DNA of 64,000 bases from Shewanella olleyana (GCF_023283825.1 NZ_JAKILD010000004.1:1-64000), one strand, 5' to 3'. Counted from the first letter of the stretch, positions 11,065-20,211 are shown. Notes: a model not told the origin generated them from the sequence alone. Made by a program: numbers and translations.

Positions 11065-11664
11065 CTATCGATTTAGCTGAACCTTCTCTCTAGTTAAACT
11101 ATAGTCATTGCCAGCCATTCTGCCGATAGCATCTAGCTTTTCACTATCAATTTTAAAATCATTTACCGCATCATCACGCACATGAATGGCAACAACATCA
11201 CCTAATACTAAATGCCCAGCCATTGGCTCATGACCTAAGTCAACGATTTGATTCAGGCGACACTCAAAGCTCACCAAAGCTTGCTTAACTCTATAAGGCG
11301 TTACCAATGTCGATGCCTGCTTTTCAACACCTGCATATTCAAATTCATCTTCTTCTGCTGGTAACTGATGGCAAGTTTGATTCATCACAGCTAAATCTTG
11401 ATAACTCACACTATTAATCACGAACTCTTTTTGTTCACGAATATTGGCCAAGGTATCTTTTTCAACACCTTTATCTGTACTCATCGGGTTAAAGCACAAA
11501 ACCGGAGGGTTAGCACTGGCAACCGTAAAAAATGAAAAAGGCGCTAAATTATTCACACCATTTTTTGATACTGTTGAAACCCAAGCTATCGGTCTTGGAC
11601 TCACTCCACCAATGAGTAACTTATAAATCTGTTGTGATGTTAATGATTTTGGTAAAAATTCCAT
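11065..11664 (-). CDS. Flavin-reductase-like FMN-binding protein
   Basis: A 199-residue split-barrel flavoprotein candidate. The family hallmark GGVSPRPIAWVSTVSKNGVNNLAPFSFFTVAS lies near residues 18-48 (quoted here only by its ends GGVSPRP and SFFTVAS), followed by PPVLCFNPM and DTLANI-EFVIN. Members bind FMN and are NAD(P)H:flavin oxidoreductases or related proteins; the partner is unknown. The ATG at 11664 starts the conserved domain; an upstream TTG at 11721 extends the frame but adds unconserved residues. A 9-bp inverted repeat (11051-11059 with 11070-11078) straddles the stop codon. Confidence 0.8.
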   Translation of the reverse strand: MEFLPKSLTSQQIYKLLIGGVSPRPIAWVSTVSKNGVNNLAPFSFFTVASANPPVLCFNPMSTDKGVEKDTLANIREQKEFVINSVSYQDLAVMNQTCHQLPAEEDEFEYAGVEKQASTLVTPYRVKQALVSFECRLNQIVDLGHEPMAGHLVLGDVVAIHVRDDAVNDFKIDSEKLDAIGRMAGNDYSLTREKVQLNR

Positions 11665-12009
11665 TACAATCTCAGGCTGTTTCAAACATCGACCCACATT
11701 ATTACTTTGCGAGTAAACCAATGAAAATCATAAACTAAGTAAGTTGCTTATTAAGCTATCACCCAATAAAATTTCAAACAAGCCTAAAACAGCCAACAAG
11801 CAAAGAAACAAGTTATTAACATTATTTATCAGTCATTTTGATTAAATCCTGTATAAATCTTCGGCAGACATTGCCAGTCACGACTATGAATGTTTCATTT
11901 AATCTGCGTCATACAAAAATTCTTATTAGATAAACTGCCGTTAAAAAAGATGATTTGTTAATATAATCACTCAACAATAACGAGTTTGATTTCATTTTTA
12001 GGAAACACC
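11665..12009. other. Intergenic region, divergent promoters
   Basis: About 345 AT-rich bases between the divergent flavin-reductase-like gene and the acetyltransferase-like gene. No reading frame, repeat or RNA was recognised. It presumably holds the two promoters. Confidence 0.4.
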
Positions 12010-12543
12010 ATGCTAACTGCTGAATGGTTCTATCCTGCTAAATTACCTTTAGATAACAAATCGGATGATCAATTTCTTGACGCTCAAAAGCAGTGGTCTG
12101 CAGTCAAACAGTTTTATCGCCAGCATTTAAGTTATTCAAAACCTAACCTAAACGACAAGCTTGCACTTATCAGAAATGAAACCAGCCCATTAGCTGCGAG
12201 TGCTAGCATAGACAAAAAAATTGAGAGAAAGGCAGAAATTGCAGCAGCAATTAGAATAAAAACCATAGGAAAGTGTCAATTAGTGACAGGGTTAGTTGTT
12301 AGCCAGCATTTTAGAGGAGGTGGACTTGCACATCAGTTGATGGATTTTATTAAGCCATCACTTTTAACACAGCCAAGTTATGTGTTTGCAATTCCAGAAC
12401 TTAAAAGCTTTTATCAAAGCCATGGGTTTACCCTAAACCAGAATATTGATCATGACATTCAACAACAGTTTTTAAAATATCTACACAAAGACAAAGTAAC
12501 AGGGAAAGATAAGCCGCTAATATTAATGAAGCTTACCGCTTAA
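12010..12543 (+). CDS. GNAT-like N-acetyltransferase
   Basis: A 177-residue protein with a weak GNAT fold signature. The acetyl-CoA segment is VVSQHFRGGGLAHQLMDF near residues 98-115 (compare the V-x-x-x-x-R-G-x-G-x-G/A consensus), followed by the short terminal strand with FYQSHGF near 140. The N-terminal 60 residues do not resemble a standard GNAT start. The ATG at 12010 has taggaaa upstream; a TTG at 11986 is less likely. Substrate unknown. It converges on the next gene with only 34 bases between stops. Confidence 0.65.
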   Translation: MLTAEWFYPAKLPLDNKSDDQFLDAQKQWSAVKQFYRQHLSYSKPNLNDKLALIRNETSPLAASASIDKKIERKAEIAAAIRIKTIGKCQLVTGLVVSQHFRGGGLAHQLMDFIKPSLLTQPSYVFAIPELKSFYQSHGFTLNQNIDHDIQQQFLKYLHKDKVTGKDKPLILMKLTA

Positions 12544-12577
12544 AAATACTCTGTATTTAAAGCTATCATTGATTGAT

Positions 12578-12955
12578 TTAGCAGTGATCAAAATGCGAAG
12601 TTTCTACGCACATAAATGAAATTTGCTGCAAACTTAACACTGGCACATTGACTGTTCTAGCTTCGGATAAATCAATCTTTTTCTCATCGACTAAAAGCTT
12701 TATCGCTTCTTCATAACCATTAGTACGACCGCAACTAATCACACCAAATTCAGTATCAACGATATAAATAGGCTTTTCAGTCGCTAATACAACCTCAAAA
12801 GTCGCATAGGTTTTGTCCATTGATGACAATACTCCTGCGACGATTTTCATATTTTCAAAAGCGCCTAGCCTTAAATGTAAGTAAGGTTGAAAGGCTTGCT
12901 CAAACTGCATTTGTGCTTGCTCACTTTTCTGTATTGCTTGCTGCGCTTGCGTCAT
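12578..12955 (-). CDS. Hypothetical protein (125 aa)
   Basis: I do not recognise this protein. It is a soluble, 125-residue product with a Gln-rich, probably helical start (residues 1-25) followed by a mixed alpha/beta part ending FMCVETSHFDHC. There is no signal peptide or membrane segment. Coding is supported by its length in an AT-rich area, by a gagat ribosome site and by its fit between neighbours without overlap. A degenerate 13-bp tandem repeat lies just upstream. Confidence 0.6.
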   Translation of the reverse strand: MTQAQQAIQKSEQAQMQFEQAFQPYLHLRLGAFENMKIVAGVLSSMDKTYATFEVVLATEKPIYIVDTEFGVISCGRTNGYEEAIKLLVDEKKIDLSEARTVNVPVLSLQQISFMCVETSHFDHC

Positions 12956-12993
12956 TCAAATATCTCACTATGTAAGTTACATTTTTTACGGGC

Positions 12994-13044
12994 CAAATTA
13001 ACAGACTAAATTAACGAACTAAATTAACAGGTTAAATTTAACGA
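12994..13044. repeat. Degenerate short tandem repeat
   Basis: About four units of 12-13 bases around the core ctaaattaac (12994-13005, 13006-13018, 13019-13031, 13032-13044). It fills the gap between two minus-strand genes. It resembles other short repeats at gene edges in this window. Confidence 0.7.
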
Positions 13045-13073
13045 GCGATAAACAGAGAAAGGACAAACTATTG

Positions 13074-13628
13074 TTAATTCTTCATCACTAATAAATAGTA
13101 ATCTCGCTCCTGAAAACTAAAAAAGTCCACCACTTCCATCGCTGACTTTTTGGTATGAGCAGCAAAAGAAGTACTGTTCTCTTCAGCAATAAAAGTCACC
13201 ATAAAGCTATATTTAGCCGCGACTTTCCGTTTTAGTTGCAACACTAGCTGTTCAAAAATACCTTGGCCGCGATAATCAGGATGGATCCATATGGGGCCAT
13301 ATTGACAACTGTTTTTCGCTGTCACTCTACTAAACCCAACTTCGATATCATTAAGTTTACGCAATACGTGAGCATAGATACCCCAAGCCTGAAACCAAGA
13401 CCACGGACCAGCAATGACATAGCCAACAATGGAACTAACCACTTCAACTCTCGATTCTGCTAGCATTATCCAGCCTTGCTCAATCAACTCATTAAGCTGC
13501 ACTTTAGAGAAACATTGACCAGACATAGTATCTGCAGATGCTGATAACTCATCATTCATATATTGCTGCTCTAACCGAGCAATCTCTGCTGCATCAAGAT
13601 TAGTCGCTAATCGATAATGAATACTCAT
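13074..13628 (-). CDS. GNAT family N-acetyltransferase
   Basis: A 184-residue acetyltransferase candidate. The acetyl-CoA binding signature is IWIHPDYRGQGIFEQLVLQL near residues 112-131, and a later segment around SFAAHTKKSAMEVVDFFSF would form the C-terminal strands. The substrate is unknown. The start codon overlaps the stop of the upstream small membrane-protein gene by ATGA, so the two are translationally coupled and form an operon. Confidence 0.8.
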   Translation of the reverse strand: MSIHYRLATNLDAAEIARLEQQYMNDELSASADTMSGQCFSKVQLNELIEQGWIMLAESRVEVVSSIVGYVIAGPWSWFQAWGIYAHVLRKLNDIEVGFSRVTAKNSCQYGPIWIHPDYRGQGIFEQLVLQLKRKVAAKYSFMVTFIAEENSTSFAAHTKKSAMEVVDFFSFQERDYYLLVMKN

Positions 13629-13876
13629 TTGGTCTTTTCATCACTTTTACTATGGTCATCCCTTTTTGTATGTCCATTACTTTGTTGCTTTTGCGCCCAT
13701 TCAAACACTAATAAAACTGGATATGGGGCCATGATTAAAAAACCAACACCAATAAGACTCGCAATTAGCATCATGCCACTCATCTCATTACTGACTTCTG
13801 TCAGTAGATACAAGCAAGCTCCAATACCGACAAACAATAAACCTAGCATGTGCATGACTTTAAAAACTTTATTCAT
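13625..13876 (-). CDS. Small membrane protein (83 aa)
   Basis: An 83-residue protein with two hydrophobic helices (about 7-27 and 33-58) and a charged, Lys/Asp-rich cytosolic tail (HTKRDDHSKSDEKTK). No family was recognised. It is the first gene of a two-gene unit with the following acetyltransferase (4-base ATGA overlap). The 5' side is bounded by a family 1 repeat element 45 bases upstream of its start. Confidence 0.65.
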   Translation of the reverse strand: MNKVFKVMHMLGLLFVGIGACLYLLTEVSNEMSGMMLIASLIGVGFLIMAPYPVLLVFEWAQKQQSNGHTKRDDHSKSDEKTK

Positions 13877-13920
13877 ATGGTCAACTCTTTAGGTGATATA
13901 TGTTGAATGGTTAACGTTTA

Positions 13921-14182
13921 TACCCAAACAACTTGAAGATACGTGTTTCAGAGCTTCACCGTGTTTTCAATACTAGGCGCGTTAATGCGGTAATGTAGGT
14001 ACCTTATAAATTAGCGCAACAACGTAGTGGGAACACGGTGAAACTCCCTGAGGGCAAGTTTTACACGCGTTTATGCTGCGTTATTGATTTTGAAAAGGGA
14101 ATAACCATTACCCGCAATCAATGCCTTGCCTAAACGCGTGTAAATTCTTGCTGAAATCGAGCATATTCAGGTTGTTTGAGTA
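13921..14182. mobile_element. MITE-like element, family 1, copy A
   Basis: 262 bases that differ from the copy at 35539-35800 at only two positions by eye. The ends are imperfect inverted repeats (taccc-aaac... and ...gtttgagta), and the element is flanked on each side by TA, suggesting a TA target duplication. Inside are two inverted-repeat pairs: ttcaccgtgttt with aacacggtgaa, and a 14-bp pair built on tttacacgcgttta. It contains no gene. It lies between the small membrane-protein gene and the META lipoprotein gene, whose outward promoters it may separate. Confidence 0.9.
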
Positions 14183-14324
14183 TATATAGCCAAGTTTTAA
14201 ACACTTGGACTTAAATGCTCCAATCGGCAATCATATTTAAGATTAATTCTACTTCAGGATGAAAATAACGCTAAAACACAGTATATACTATGGTTATTAG
14301 CGTACTCATTGGAATACACCCAAC

Positions 14325-14744
14325 ATGATAAAACCCATTTTCACCGCTTGCCTGGTTATTTTCGGCCTTAGTGCTTGTCAAAGCAACAGTCATCAAGCCG
14401 AAGAAATCAATTTAATTGGCAACTGGTATGTGGAGTCTGCGTTATCTATTTCCGTCATTAATCATAGTCCTGCCCAAATCACTTTCGCTGCAAACGGAAA
14501 ACTATCAGGTAATAATAGCTGCAATCAATTTTTTGGTGAATATGAGCAACAAGAAAATCAATTAACACTTTCACCTGCAGGTACAAGCATGATGGCTTGT
14601 GTTGATGTGTTAATGAAACAAGAACAACGTGTTATGAAAGCCATGCCATTAGTCACCAATATCAAAACATCAAAATCAGGCAAGTTACAGCTTAAATCTG
14701 ATGAAGGTGCCAACTTACTGGTACTAAGCAAAAAAGAAGATTAA
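14325..14744 (+). CDS. META-domain (HslJ-like) lipoprotein
   Basis: A 139-residue lipoprotein. The signal peptide ends in lipobox LSAC, so the mature protein would start at Cys18 with Gln at +2 (outer-membrane sorting by the usual rule). The rest is one META domain: GNWYVES near residue 32, the hallmark GNNSCNQFFGEY near 62, and the second conserved cysteine in SMMACVDVLMKQEQR near 89. The E. coli relative HslJ is heat-inducible and linked to novobiocin resistance; the biochemical role is not known. Followed by a terminator. Confidence 0.85.
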   Translation: MIKPIFTACLVIFGLSACQSNSHQAEEINLIGNWYVESALSISVINHSPAQITFAANGKLSGNNSCNQFFGEYEQQENQLTLSPAGTSMMACVDVLMKQEQRVMKAMPLVTNIKTSKSGKLQLKSDEGANLLVLSKKED

Positions 14745-14774
14745 TCCATCTTTGTTATCATTTGTATATTGATA

Positions 14775-14825
14775 CAAAAAAGAGTGAACCGCTTTTATTA
14801 ATATAGCGAGTTCACTCTTTTTTAT
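14775..14825. terminator. Bidirectional terminator between META gene and DAACS symporter
   Basis: A stem aaaaaagagtgaac / gttcactctttttt with a partly paired interior (cgct...agcg). A-run on the left and T-run on the right allow it to end both convergent transcripts. Confidence 0.9.
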
Positions 14826-14882
14826 TTAGTGATTAGCGAATAACTTAGCTAATCACTGAACCCAAAAGACCGAATAACGTGA

Positions 14883-16223
14883 TTAGCTACCCGTTTTAAT
14901 GTTATCTTCAACTTTTTGCTGCATATCGACTTCTGCATGCTGTGCAATTATCGCAGATTGTTCCATGTCAGCATTGTAATGCTCCACATCTAATTCGTCT
15001 TCTGAACTAGCAATAATCGTCGTTGCGACTAAATCACCCGATACGTTAACCACGGTACGTGCCATGTCTAAAATACGGTCAATACCAGCAATGATCGCCA
15101 CGCCTTCTAGCGGTAAACCAACAGTCGTTAATACCAGCGTCAACATCACAAGGCCTGCACCAGGAACACCTGCTGTGCCAATCGATGCCAAAGTCGCCGT
15201 TAATATAATGGTGATGTAATCAACCCAAGTTAAATCAATACCAAACGCTTGAGCGACAAATAATGCAGTGACACCTTGGTAAAGCGCAGTGCCATCCATA
15301 TTGATGGTAGTGCCTAGTGGTAATACAAAGCTAGATATCTTCTTATTAATACCTAAATTCTCACTGGCGCATTTCATACTCGCAGGCAATGTGCCAGCTG
15401 AACTTGACGTGGTAAACGCAACCGCCATCGCATTACCAATGCCTTTAAAGAATTGAACCGGATTAAGCTTACCAAGTACACTGAGCACTAAACTGTAGAA
15501 GCCCAGAATATGTAAAGCACAGCCTAAATAAACAGCGACAATCACTTTAATCAATGGCAGTAGCATATCCAAGCCATACTCACCAGCTACCCACGCCATC
15601 AAACCAAATACACCATATGGTGCAAGCTTCATCACCAAGTCAGTCAGTTTATACATGGCTTCTGCTAAGCTTTCAAATACGCGAATGGCAGGCTTACCAT
15701 GATCGCCAATCAGTACCAAAGAAATGCCCAGTGCGACAGCAAATACAATCACCTGCAAAATTTGACCACTTGCTAATGCTGCTACAGGGTTGGTAGGAAC
15801 AATATTAATCAAGGTGTCCATCAAAGTCGGCACTTCTTTCACTTCATTAATAATTTCACTACTTTGCAATCCAAGGCCAGCACCTGGTTGCATGATATTA
15901 CCCACCAACAAACCGATGCTAATTGCTATTGAGGTTGTCCCTAAATAGAAAGCAAATGATTTAAAACCTATGCGGCCCATTTTTGCAGTGTCTTGCATCG
16001 ACGTCACACCGACGATTAAAGAGCAAAAGACTAACGGCACGATTAACATTTTAATGGTATTAACGAATAAGGTGCCTATCGGTTTAAGATAACTTGCATC
16101 TTCACCTAAGCTAACACCAGCGATAATACCTAGCACCATCCCGATAAGGATTTGTAACCACAACGGAACTGACATCCAACGAGACCAAACTCGACGTGGA
16201 AGTGACGGAGCATGTTTTGACAT
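14883..16223 (-). CDS. Dicarboxylate/amino acid:cation symporter (DAACS)
   Basis: A 446-residue inner-membrane transporter of the GltP/DctA/GltPh family, which couples uptake of glutamate, aspartate or C4-dicarboxylates to Na+ or H+. Visible family signatures: VPLVFCSLIVGVTSM near residue 62, the serine-rich re-entrant loop AFTTSSSAGTLPASM near 275, the substrate segment GTTINMDGTALYQG near 305, and GVPGAGLVML near 355. The C-terminal tail of about 45 residues is hydrophilic. The exact substrate is not decidable by eye. An FNR/CRP-like palindrome lies about 125 bases upstream. Confidence 0.9.
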   Translation of the reverse strand: MSKHAPSLPRRVWSRWMSVPLWLQILIGMVLGIIAGVSLGEDASYLKPIGTLFVNTIKMLIVPLVFCSLIVGVTSMQDTAKMGRIGFKSFAFYLGTTSIAISIGLLVGNIMQPGAGLGLQSSEIINEVKEVPTLMDTLINIVPTNPVAALASGQILQVIVFAVALGISLVLIGDHGKPAIRVFESLAEAMYKLTDLVMKLAPYGVFGLMAWVAGEYGLDMLLPLIKVIVAVYLGCALHILGFYSLVLSVLGKLNPVQFFKGIGNAMAVAFTTSSSAGTLPASMKCASENLGINKKISSFVLPLGTTINMDGTALYQGVTALFVAQAFGIDLTWVDYITIILTATLASIGTAGVPGAGLVMLTLVLTTVGLPLEGVAIIAGIDRILDMARTVVNVSGDLVATTIIASSEDELDVEHYNADMEQSAIIAQHAEVDMQQKVEDNIKTGS

Positions 16224-16345
16224 GATGTAAACCTTGCTGATTAAGTAAGTAGTAGAATTTCGTTGCCGAGCGGCTTATTACATTAGAGTATGGCAATAAT
16301 CAATAAAATCGGCGCGGCATACTAGCACGACAATCAAGTTCTAAT

Positions 16346-16363
16346 AGATGATCTATATCATCT
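16346..16363 (-). promoter_or_regulatory. FNR/CRP-like palindrome upstream of the DAACS gene
   Basis: An 18-base palindrome, agatgat-ctat-atcatct. Its core ATGAT-N4-ATCAT is close to the FNR/EtrA consensus TTGAT-N4-ATCAA and also overlaps the CRP consensus in Shewanella. It is positioned 123-140 bases before the symporter start. The same core occurs before sdaC. Confidence 0.45.
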
Positions 16364-16392
16364 TACGCAAGTCTAATACTTATTAATTGTTA

Positions 16393-16758
16393 TTAGGCCT
16401 CGAAAATACATTCTTCCTTGTCTTTTCCTACTTTTGTTGGGTAAAGCGCTGCAGGAGGACGTTCCCTTTCGATTAAGTAACTCCAGTAGTCATCATCAAA
16501 TCCAGCAAAGGGATTATTCTGCTCGCCGCGAGATTTTAATATCAACCACCACCACACCATAGCCCATAAGCCAAAGCTAAATAGGGTCAAAGTAAAATGC
16601 AGTACATGATTAATTGCATGCTGCTGATCTTGGGTGGCTATAGTAGGATGTGGCATTTGAGGATGTGAAGCCTGTATGTAATCGCCAACAGCGCAATTAG
16701 CACGACTAGGATGAGCAAAGTAACGATATACTCTGAATTGATATTTTGAATTATCCAT
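16393..16758 (-). CDS. Hypothetical single-span membrane protein (121 aa)
   Basis: I do not recognise a family. The 121-residue protein has a hydrophilic N-terminal half and one strongly hydrophobic stretch near residues 52-72 that is rich in tryptophan (FGLWAMVWWWLIL). A conserved-looking acidic tail follows, with FAGFDDDYWSYLIERERPPAALYP. The ATG has gagagaa upstream. It may belong with neither neighbour. Confidence 0.6.
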   Translation of the reverse strand: MDNSKYQFRVYRYFAHPSRANCAVGDYIQASHPQMPHPTIATQDQQHAINHVLHFTLTLFSFGLWAMVWWWLILKSRGEQNNPFAGFDDDYWSYLIERERPPAALYPTKVGKDKEECIFEA

Positions 16759-16865
16759 AGCATTCTCTCAAACCATACAAAACAAGTATTAAGCATAGCA
16801 GCTTAGACTTTAGTCGAATAAAAATGTCCCAAGAATTAGCATATTTTTCCCCTCAAGGAGCCAGA

Positions 16866-17327
16866 ATGAAAATAAGAAAAGGCCAACTATCAGATTTATC
16901 AGCATTAGTTGAATTTAATCAAGCCATGGCAATGGAGACAGAAAACTTGTCATTAGACAATGAACTGCTCACTAAGGGGGTTAACACTATGCTTAACAGC
17001 CCAGAAAAAGGCTTTTATCTGGTTGCTGAAGTCGAAGGAGAAATTGTTGGATCTTTAATGGTGACACTTGAATGGAGTGACTGGCGCGCAACCAACTATT
17101 GTTGGATTCAAAGTGTATATATTCGTCCACAAAATCGTCGCCAAGGCATCTATGCCAAGCTATATAACACAGTCAAATCAATGGCAGAAGAGATTGGCGG
17201 AGCAGCAAGTTTTAGATTATATGTGGAGCACGATAATTTACGTGCCCAAAAGACTTACGAAGCGTTAGGCATGGAACAAAGTCATTACCTTATGTATGAA
17301 GAAATTTCCGAAGCAATTAACGCTTAA
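16866..17327 (+). CDS. GNAT family N-acetyltransferase
   Basis: A 153-residue acetyltransferase. It has the typical GNAT layout: N-terminal MKIRKGQLSDLSALVEFNQ, the strand GEIVGSLMVT near 61, the acetyl-CoA loop IQSVYIRPQNRRQGIYAKLY near 82-101 and the closing FRLYVEHDNLRAQKTYEALGM near 120. The start at 16866 is chosen for the strong aaggag eight bases upstream; an upstream ATG at 16824 has none. Substrate unknown. Confidence 0.88.
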   Translation: MKIRKGQLSDLSALVEFNQAMAMETENLSLDNELLTKGVNTMLNSPEKGFYLVAEVEGEIVGSLMVTLEWSDWRATNYCWIQSVYIRPQNRRQGIYAKLYNTVKSMAEEIGGAASFRLYVEHDNLRAQKTYEALGMEQSHYLMYEEISEAINA

Positions 17328-17357
17328 TATCAGCGGTTAACTTATAAACACCTGACA

Positions 17358-17390
17358 GTAAAAAGGCTTTCGTTCGAAAGCCTTTTTTAT
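17358..17390. terminator. Bidirectional terminator between GNAT gene and sdaA
   Basis: Palindrome aaaaggcttt-cgttcg-aaagcctttt (17361-17386) followed by Ts, with As on the left. It lies between the convergent acetyltransferase and sdaA genes. Confidence 0.92.
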
Positions 17391-17404
17391 TAAATCGATA
17401 CTAT

Positions 17405-17448
17405 CTAAGTTAATAAGCTAAGTTAATAAGCTAAGTTAATAAGCTAAG
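17405..17448. repeat. 13-bp tandem repeat overlapping the sdaA stop
   Basis: Three exact units of ctaagttaataag (17405-17417, 17418-17430, 17431-17443) and a partial fourth, ctaag. The partial unit contains the TAG stop of sdaA, so the repeat appears to have grown from the gene's end. Confidence 0.9.
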
Positions 17449-18811
17449 CGCACAAATTAGTGACTTTTATTGCTAGACCGCCTTGGCTGGTTTCACGGTA
17501 TTTTGAGTGCATGTCTTTACCTGTTTCGTACATAGTCGCGATCACTTTATCTAGGCTTACCCTAGGCTCAGAGTTACGACGCAGCGCCATGCGAGAAGCG
17601 TTAATTGCTTTAACTGACGCAATCGCATTACGCTCAATACATGGCACTTGGACTTGACCCGCAACAGGATCGCAAGTTAAACCAAGGTTATGCTCCATAC
17701 CAATTTCAGCTGCCATACACACTTGAGCAGGCGAGCCGCCCATTAGCTCAGCTAAACCAGCCGCAGCCATTGAACAAGCAACACCCACTTCACCTTGGCA
17801 GCCCACTTCGGCACCAGAAATAGATGCATTGCGTTTATATAGCGAACCGACAGCGGCAGCAGCCAGAAAATAACGGCTACATTCTTTCGGACCCACTTTT
17901 TGAATAAACTTGTCATAGTAAGCTAATACAGCAGGAATAATCCCCGCAGCACCATTGGTGGGCGACGTGACCACACGACCACCAGCCGCATTCTCTTCAC
18001 TTACCGCTAAAGCAAACAGGTTGACCCAATCAATGATTTCCATCGGATCGGTACTGGTACGTTCGCCGCGCAATAATTCACGATGTAATGCAGGTGCACG
18101 GCGAGAAACCTTCAAAGGACCAGCAAGCACACCCTCTGTAAAACAGCCTTTTTCAATGGCGTTTTGCATCGTTTTCCACACTAAACTGAAACCTGCATAC
18201 ATAGATTCTTCACTGCGAAAACACAACTCATTTTGTTTCATCAAGCCACTGATGCTCAAACCTGAATCTTTACAATGAGCCACTAACTCATCTGCATGAT
18301 TGAAATGAAAAGGCACTTTCACACCGGTACTTTGAGTTTGATTGAACTGACTTTCTTCTACGATAAAGCCACCACCTATCGAATAATAAGTGTTGCTATA
18401 AACGCATTTATCGCCAATCCAAGCATGTAATTTCATGCCATTTTCATGAAGCGGCAAAGTATCTGGGTGAAAAATGAGGGCGCCATGGGGGAAATCAACA
18501 TGGTGAATCGCATCACCAATAATAATTTCCTGCGTTTTTTCAACCTGAGCAATAAAAGGCTCAATACTATCGATTTCAACGGTTTCAGGCTCATTACCTG
18601 CAAGCCCCATAATAATAGCAATATCAGTATGGTGTCCTTTACCCGTTAAAGACAGTGACCCATAAACATCGACGGTAAACTTAGTGATTTGAGTTAGTTG
18701 TCCTTGCTCAATTAAATCATTAATAAAACAATTTGCCGCTTTCATCGGCCCAACGGTATGAGAACTAGAAGGACCAATACCAATCTTAAAGATTTCAAAT
18801 GCACTAAACAT
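17444..18811 (-). CDS. sdaA: L-serine ammonia-lyase (iron-sulfur)
   Basis: A 455-residue single-chain L-serine deaminase that converts serine to pyruvate and ammonia with an oxygen-sensitive [4Fe-4S] cluster. The N-terminal beta domain starts FEIFKIGIGPSSSHTVGPM near residue 5. The alpha domain has SPTNGAAGIIPAVL near 285 and the cysteine-bearing segments GCQGEVGVACSMAAAG near 340, GLTCDPVAGQVQVPCIERNA near 383. Length matches SdaA/SdaB. It sits 107 bases after sdaC on the same strand, so uptake and breakdown of serine are likely co-transcribed. A tgaggt ribosome site supports the start. Confidence 0.97.
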   Translation of the reverse strand: MFSAFEIFKIGIGPSSSHTVGPMKAANCFINDLIEQGQLTQITKFTVDVYGSLSLTGKGHHTDIAIIMGLAGNEPETVEIDSIEPFIAQVEKTQEIIIGDAIHHVDFPHGALIFHPDTLPLHENGMKLHAWIGDKCVYSNTYYSIGGGFIVEESQFNQTQSTGVKVPFHFNHADELVAHCKDSGLSISGLMKQNELCFRSEESMYAGFSLVWKTMQNAIEKGCFTEGVLAGPLKVSRRAPALHRELLRGERTSTDPMEIIDWVNLFALAVSEENAAGGRVVTSPTNGAAGIIPAVLAYYDKFIQKVGPKECSRYFLAAAAVGSLYKRNASISGAEVGCQGEVGVACSMAAAGLAELMGGSPAQVCMAAEIGMEHNLGLTCDPVAGQVQVPCIERNAIASVKAINASRMALRRNSEPRVSLDKVIATMYETGKDMHSKYRETSQGGLAIKVTNLCA

Positions 18812-18918
18812 AAATAAACCTCAATGCTCTACTGGCTAAAACAGCAAAGCGTAAAACAAGAAACAGAGGAGCACTGAATGCACTCCTCAAATAACCACTT
18901 AATCTAGATATCAGTGGC

Positions 18919-20211
18919 TTAGCTCATTAAGCCAAATAGAATTGCAGTCATCGCTAACAAACCTGCAATCACAACAAACACGTTGCTGATACGACCGCGA
19001 TAAGCTTTTAAAGCTGGAACTTTATGCACTGCGTACATAGGCATAAGGTAAAGAATCGCAGCGATAATTGGACCACCTAACGCTTCAATCATCCCAAGGA
19101 TACTTGGGTTAATCACTGCAACAATCCAGATGCTAAAGAACATGAAGCCTAAAATGAACTTGTTCAATTTCGCATCAGACACTTCTTTATTGCTGCTGCG
19201 CAATTGTTTAGTGATCATCCCTTTTAGGCCTTCAGTCGCACCTAAGTAGTGACCAAAGAAAGAAGAAATAATCGCAATAAATGCAATGATAGGACCGAAG
19301 TAGCTCACAAAGCCGCTTGAGTGAACATTGGCTAGATAAGACAAAATAGCTAAGTTTTGGCTTTTAGCTTCAGCCAGTTGAGCTGGACTGAGCGATAACA
19401 CACAAGAGAAAACGAATAACATCACGAAGCCCACAAGCATCATTGAAGTATTACGTAAAATCACGTCTGCTTTTTTAGCTGCGTTATTGCCATGGTCGCG
19501 TTTAAGTGAAACAGAGAACTGTGAAATAGCTGGTGAATGGTTAAACGCAAACACTAACACTGGAATCGTTAACCAAACAGTACCTAAAAACTCACCCGTT
19601 GAAGGAACGACTTGAAGTGCGTCTAACTTCCAATCAGGGATTAAGTAAAAAGACATAAATGCAAGGATGGCTACCAGTGGATAAACCAAGAACTGAGTCA
19701 CTTTCAGCATGAATTTTTCACCTGCAACCATCACTGACATCATGCCAATAATCAGTACTGCAGATAAAATAATACGTGGAGGAGAAGCAAAACCAAGTTG
19801 ATTTACAATAAAGCTATCTACCGTGTTAGTAATACCAACACCATAGATAAGTACAATAGGAAAAATAGCAAAGAAGTACAGCACAGTGATCGCTTTACCA
19901 GCACTGACACCAAAATGTTCTTCAACTACCTGGGTAATATCACTGCCAGGATTTTTTGAAGAACAAACAAAGCGAGATAAACCACGGTGAGCCAGGTAAG
20001 TCATAGGACCAATAATGGCCGCCATTAATACTAATGGCCAAAATCCACCCATACCTGCATTAATCGGCAAGAACAAAATACCTGCACCAACTGCAGTACC
20101 AAATAAGCTAAGCATCCAAGTGGTATCTTGGCGTGACCAGCCTTTTACTGGGGTTTGCTCATCTTGAGCTGAAACTGCAACATCCTGTGCACTGATTGAA
20201 TCTCTTTGCAT
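18919..20211 (-). CDS. sdaC: Serine transporter (HAAAP family)
   Basis: A 430-residue inner-membrane protein with about 11 transmembrane helices. The first helix carries the family start [22 protein letters not shown] near residue 38 (only its ends TAVGAGIL and GFWPL are diagnostic), and the [17 protein letters not shown] segment near 225 is typical of the SdaC/TdcC branch. It imports serine (or threonine) with protons. The downstream sdaA strongly supports serine. A hydrophilic N-terminal extension of about 20 residues precedes the first helix. An FNR/CRP-like palindrome lies about 65 bases upstream. Confidence 0.95.
   Translation of the reverse strand: MQRDSISAQDVAVSAQDEQTPVKGWSRQDTTWMLSLFGTAVGAGILFLPINAGMGGFWPLVLMAAIIGPMTYLAHRGLSRFVCSSKNPGSDITQVVEEHFGVSAGKAITVLYFFAIFPIVLIYGVGITNTVDSFIVNQLGFASPPRIILSAVLIIGMMSVMVAGEKFMLKVTQFLVYPLVAILAFMSFYLIPDWKLDALQVVPSTGEFLGTVWLTIPVLVFAFNHSPAISQFSVSLKRDHGNNAAKKADVILRNTSMMLVGFVMLFVFSCVLSLSPAQLAEAKSQNLAILSYLANVHSSGFVSYFGPIIAFIAIISSFFGHYLGATEGLKGMITKQLRSSNKEVSDAKLNKFILGFMFFSIWIVAVINPSILGMIEALGGPIIAAILYLMPMYAVHKVPALKAYRGRISNVFVVIAGLLAMTAILFGLMS

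Noticed and set aside
11719..11721. TTG start giving a longer flavin-reductase-like protein
   Set aside because: The extension has no family match and the ATG at 11664 opens the conserved domain.
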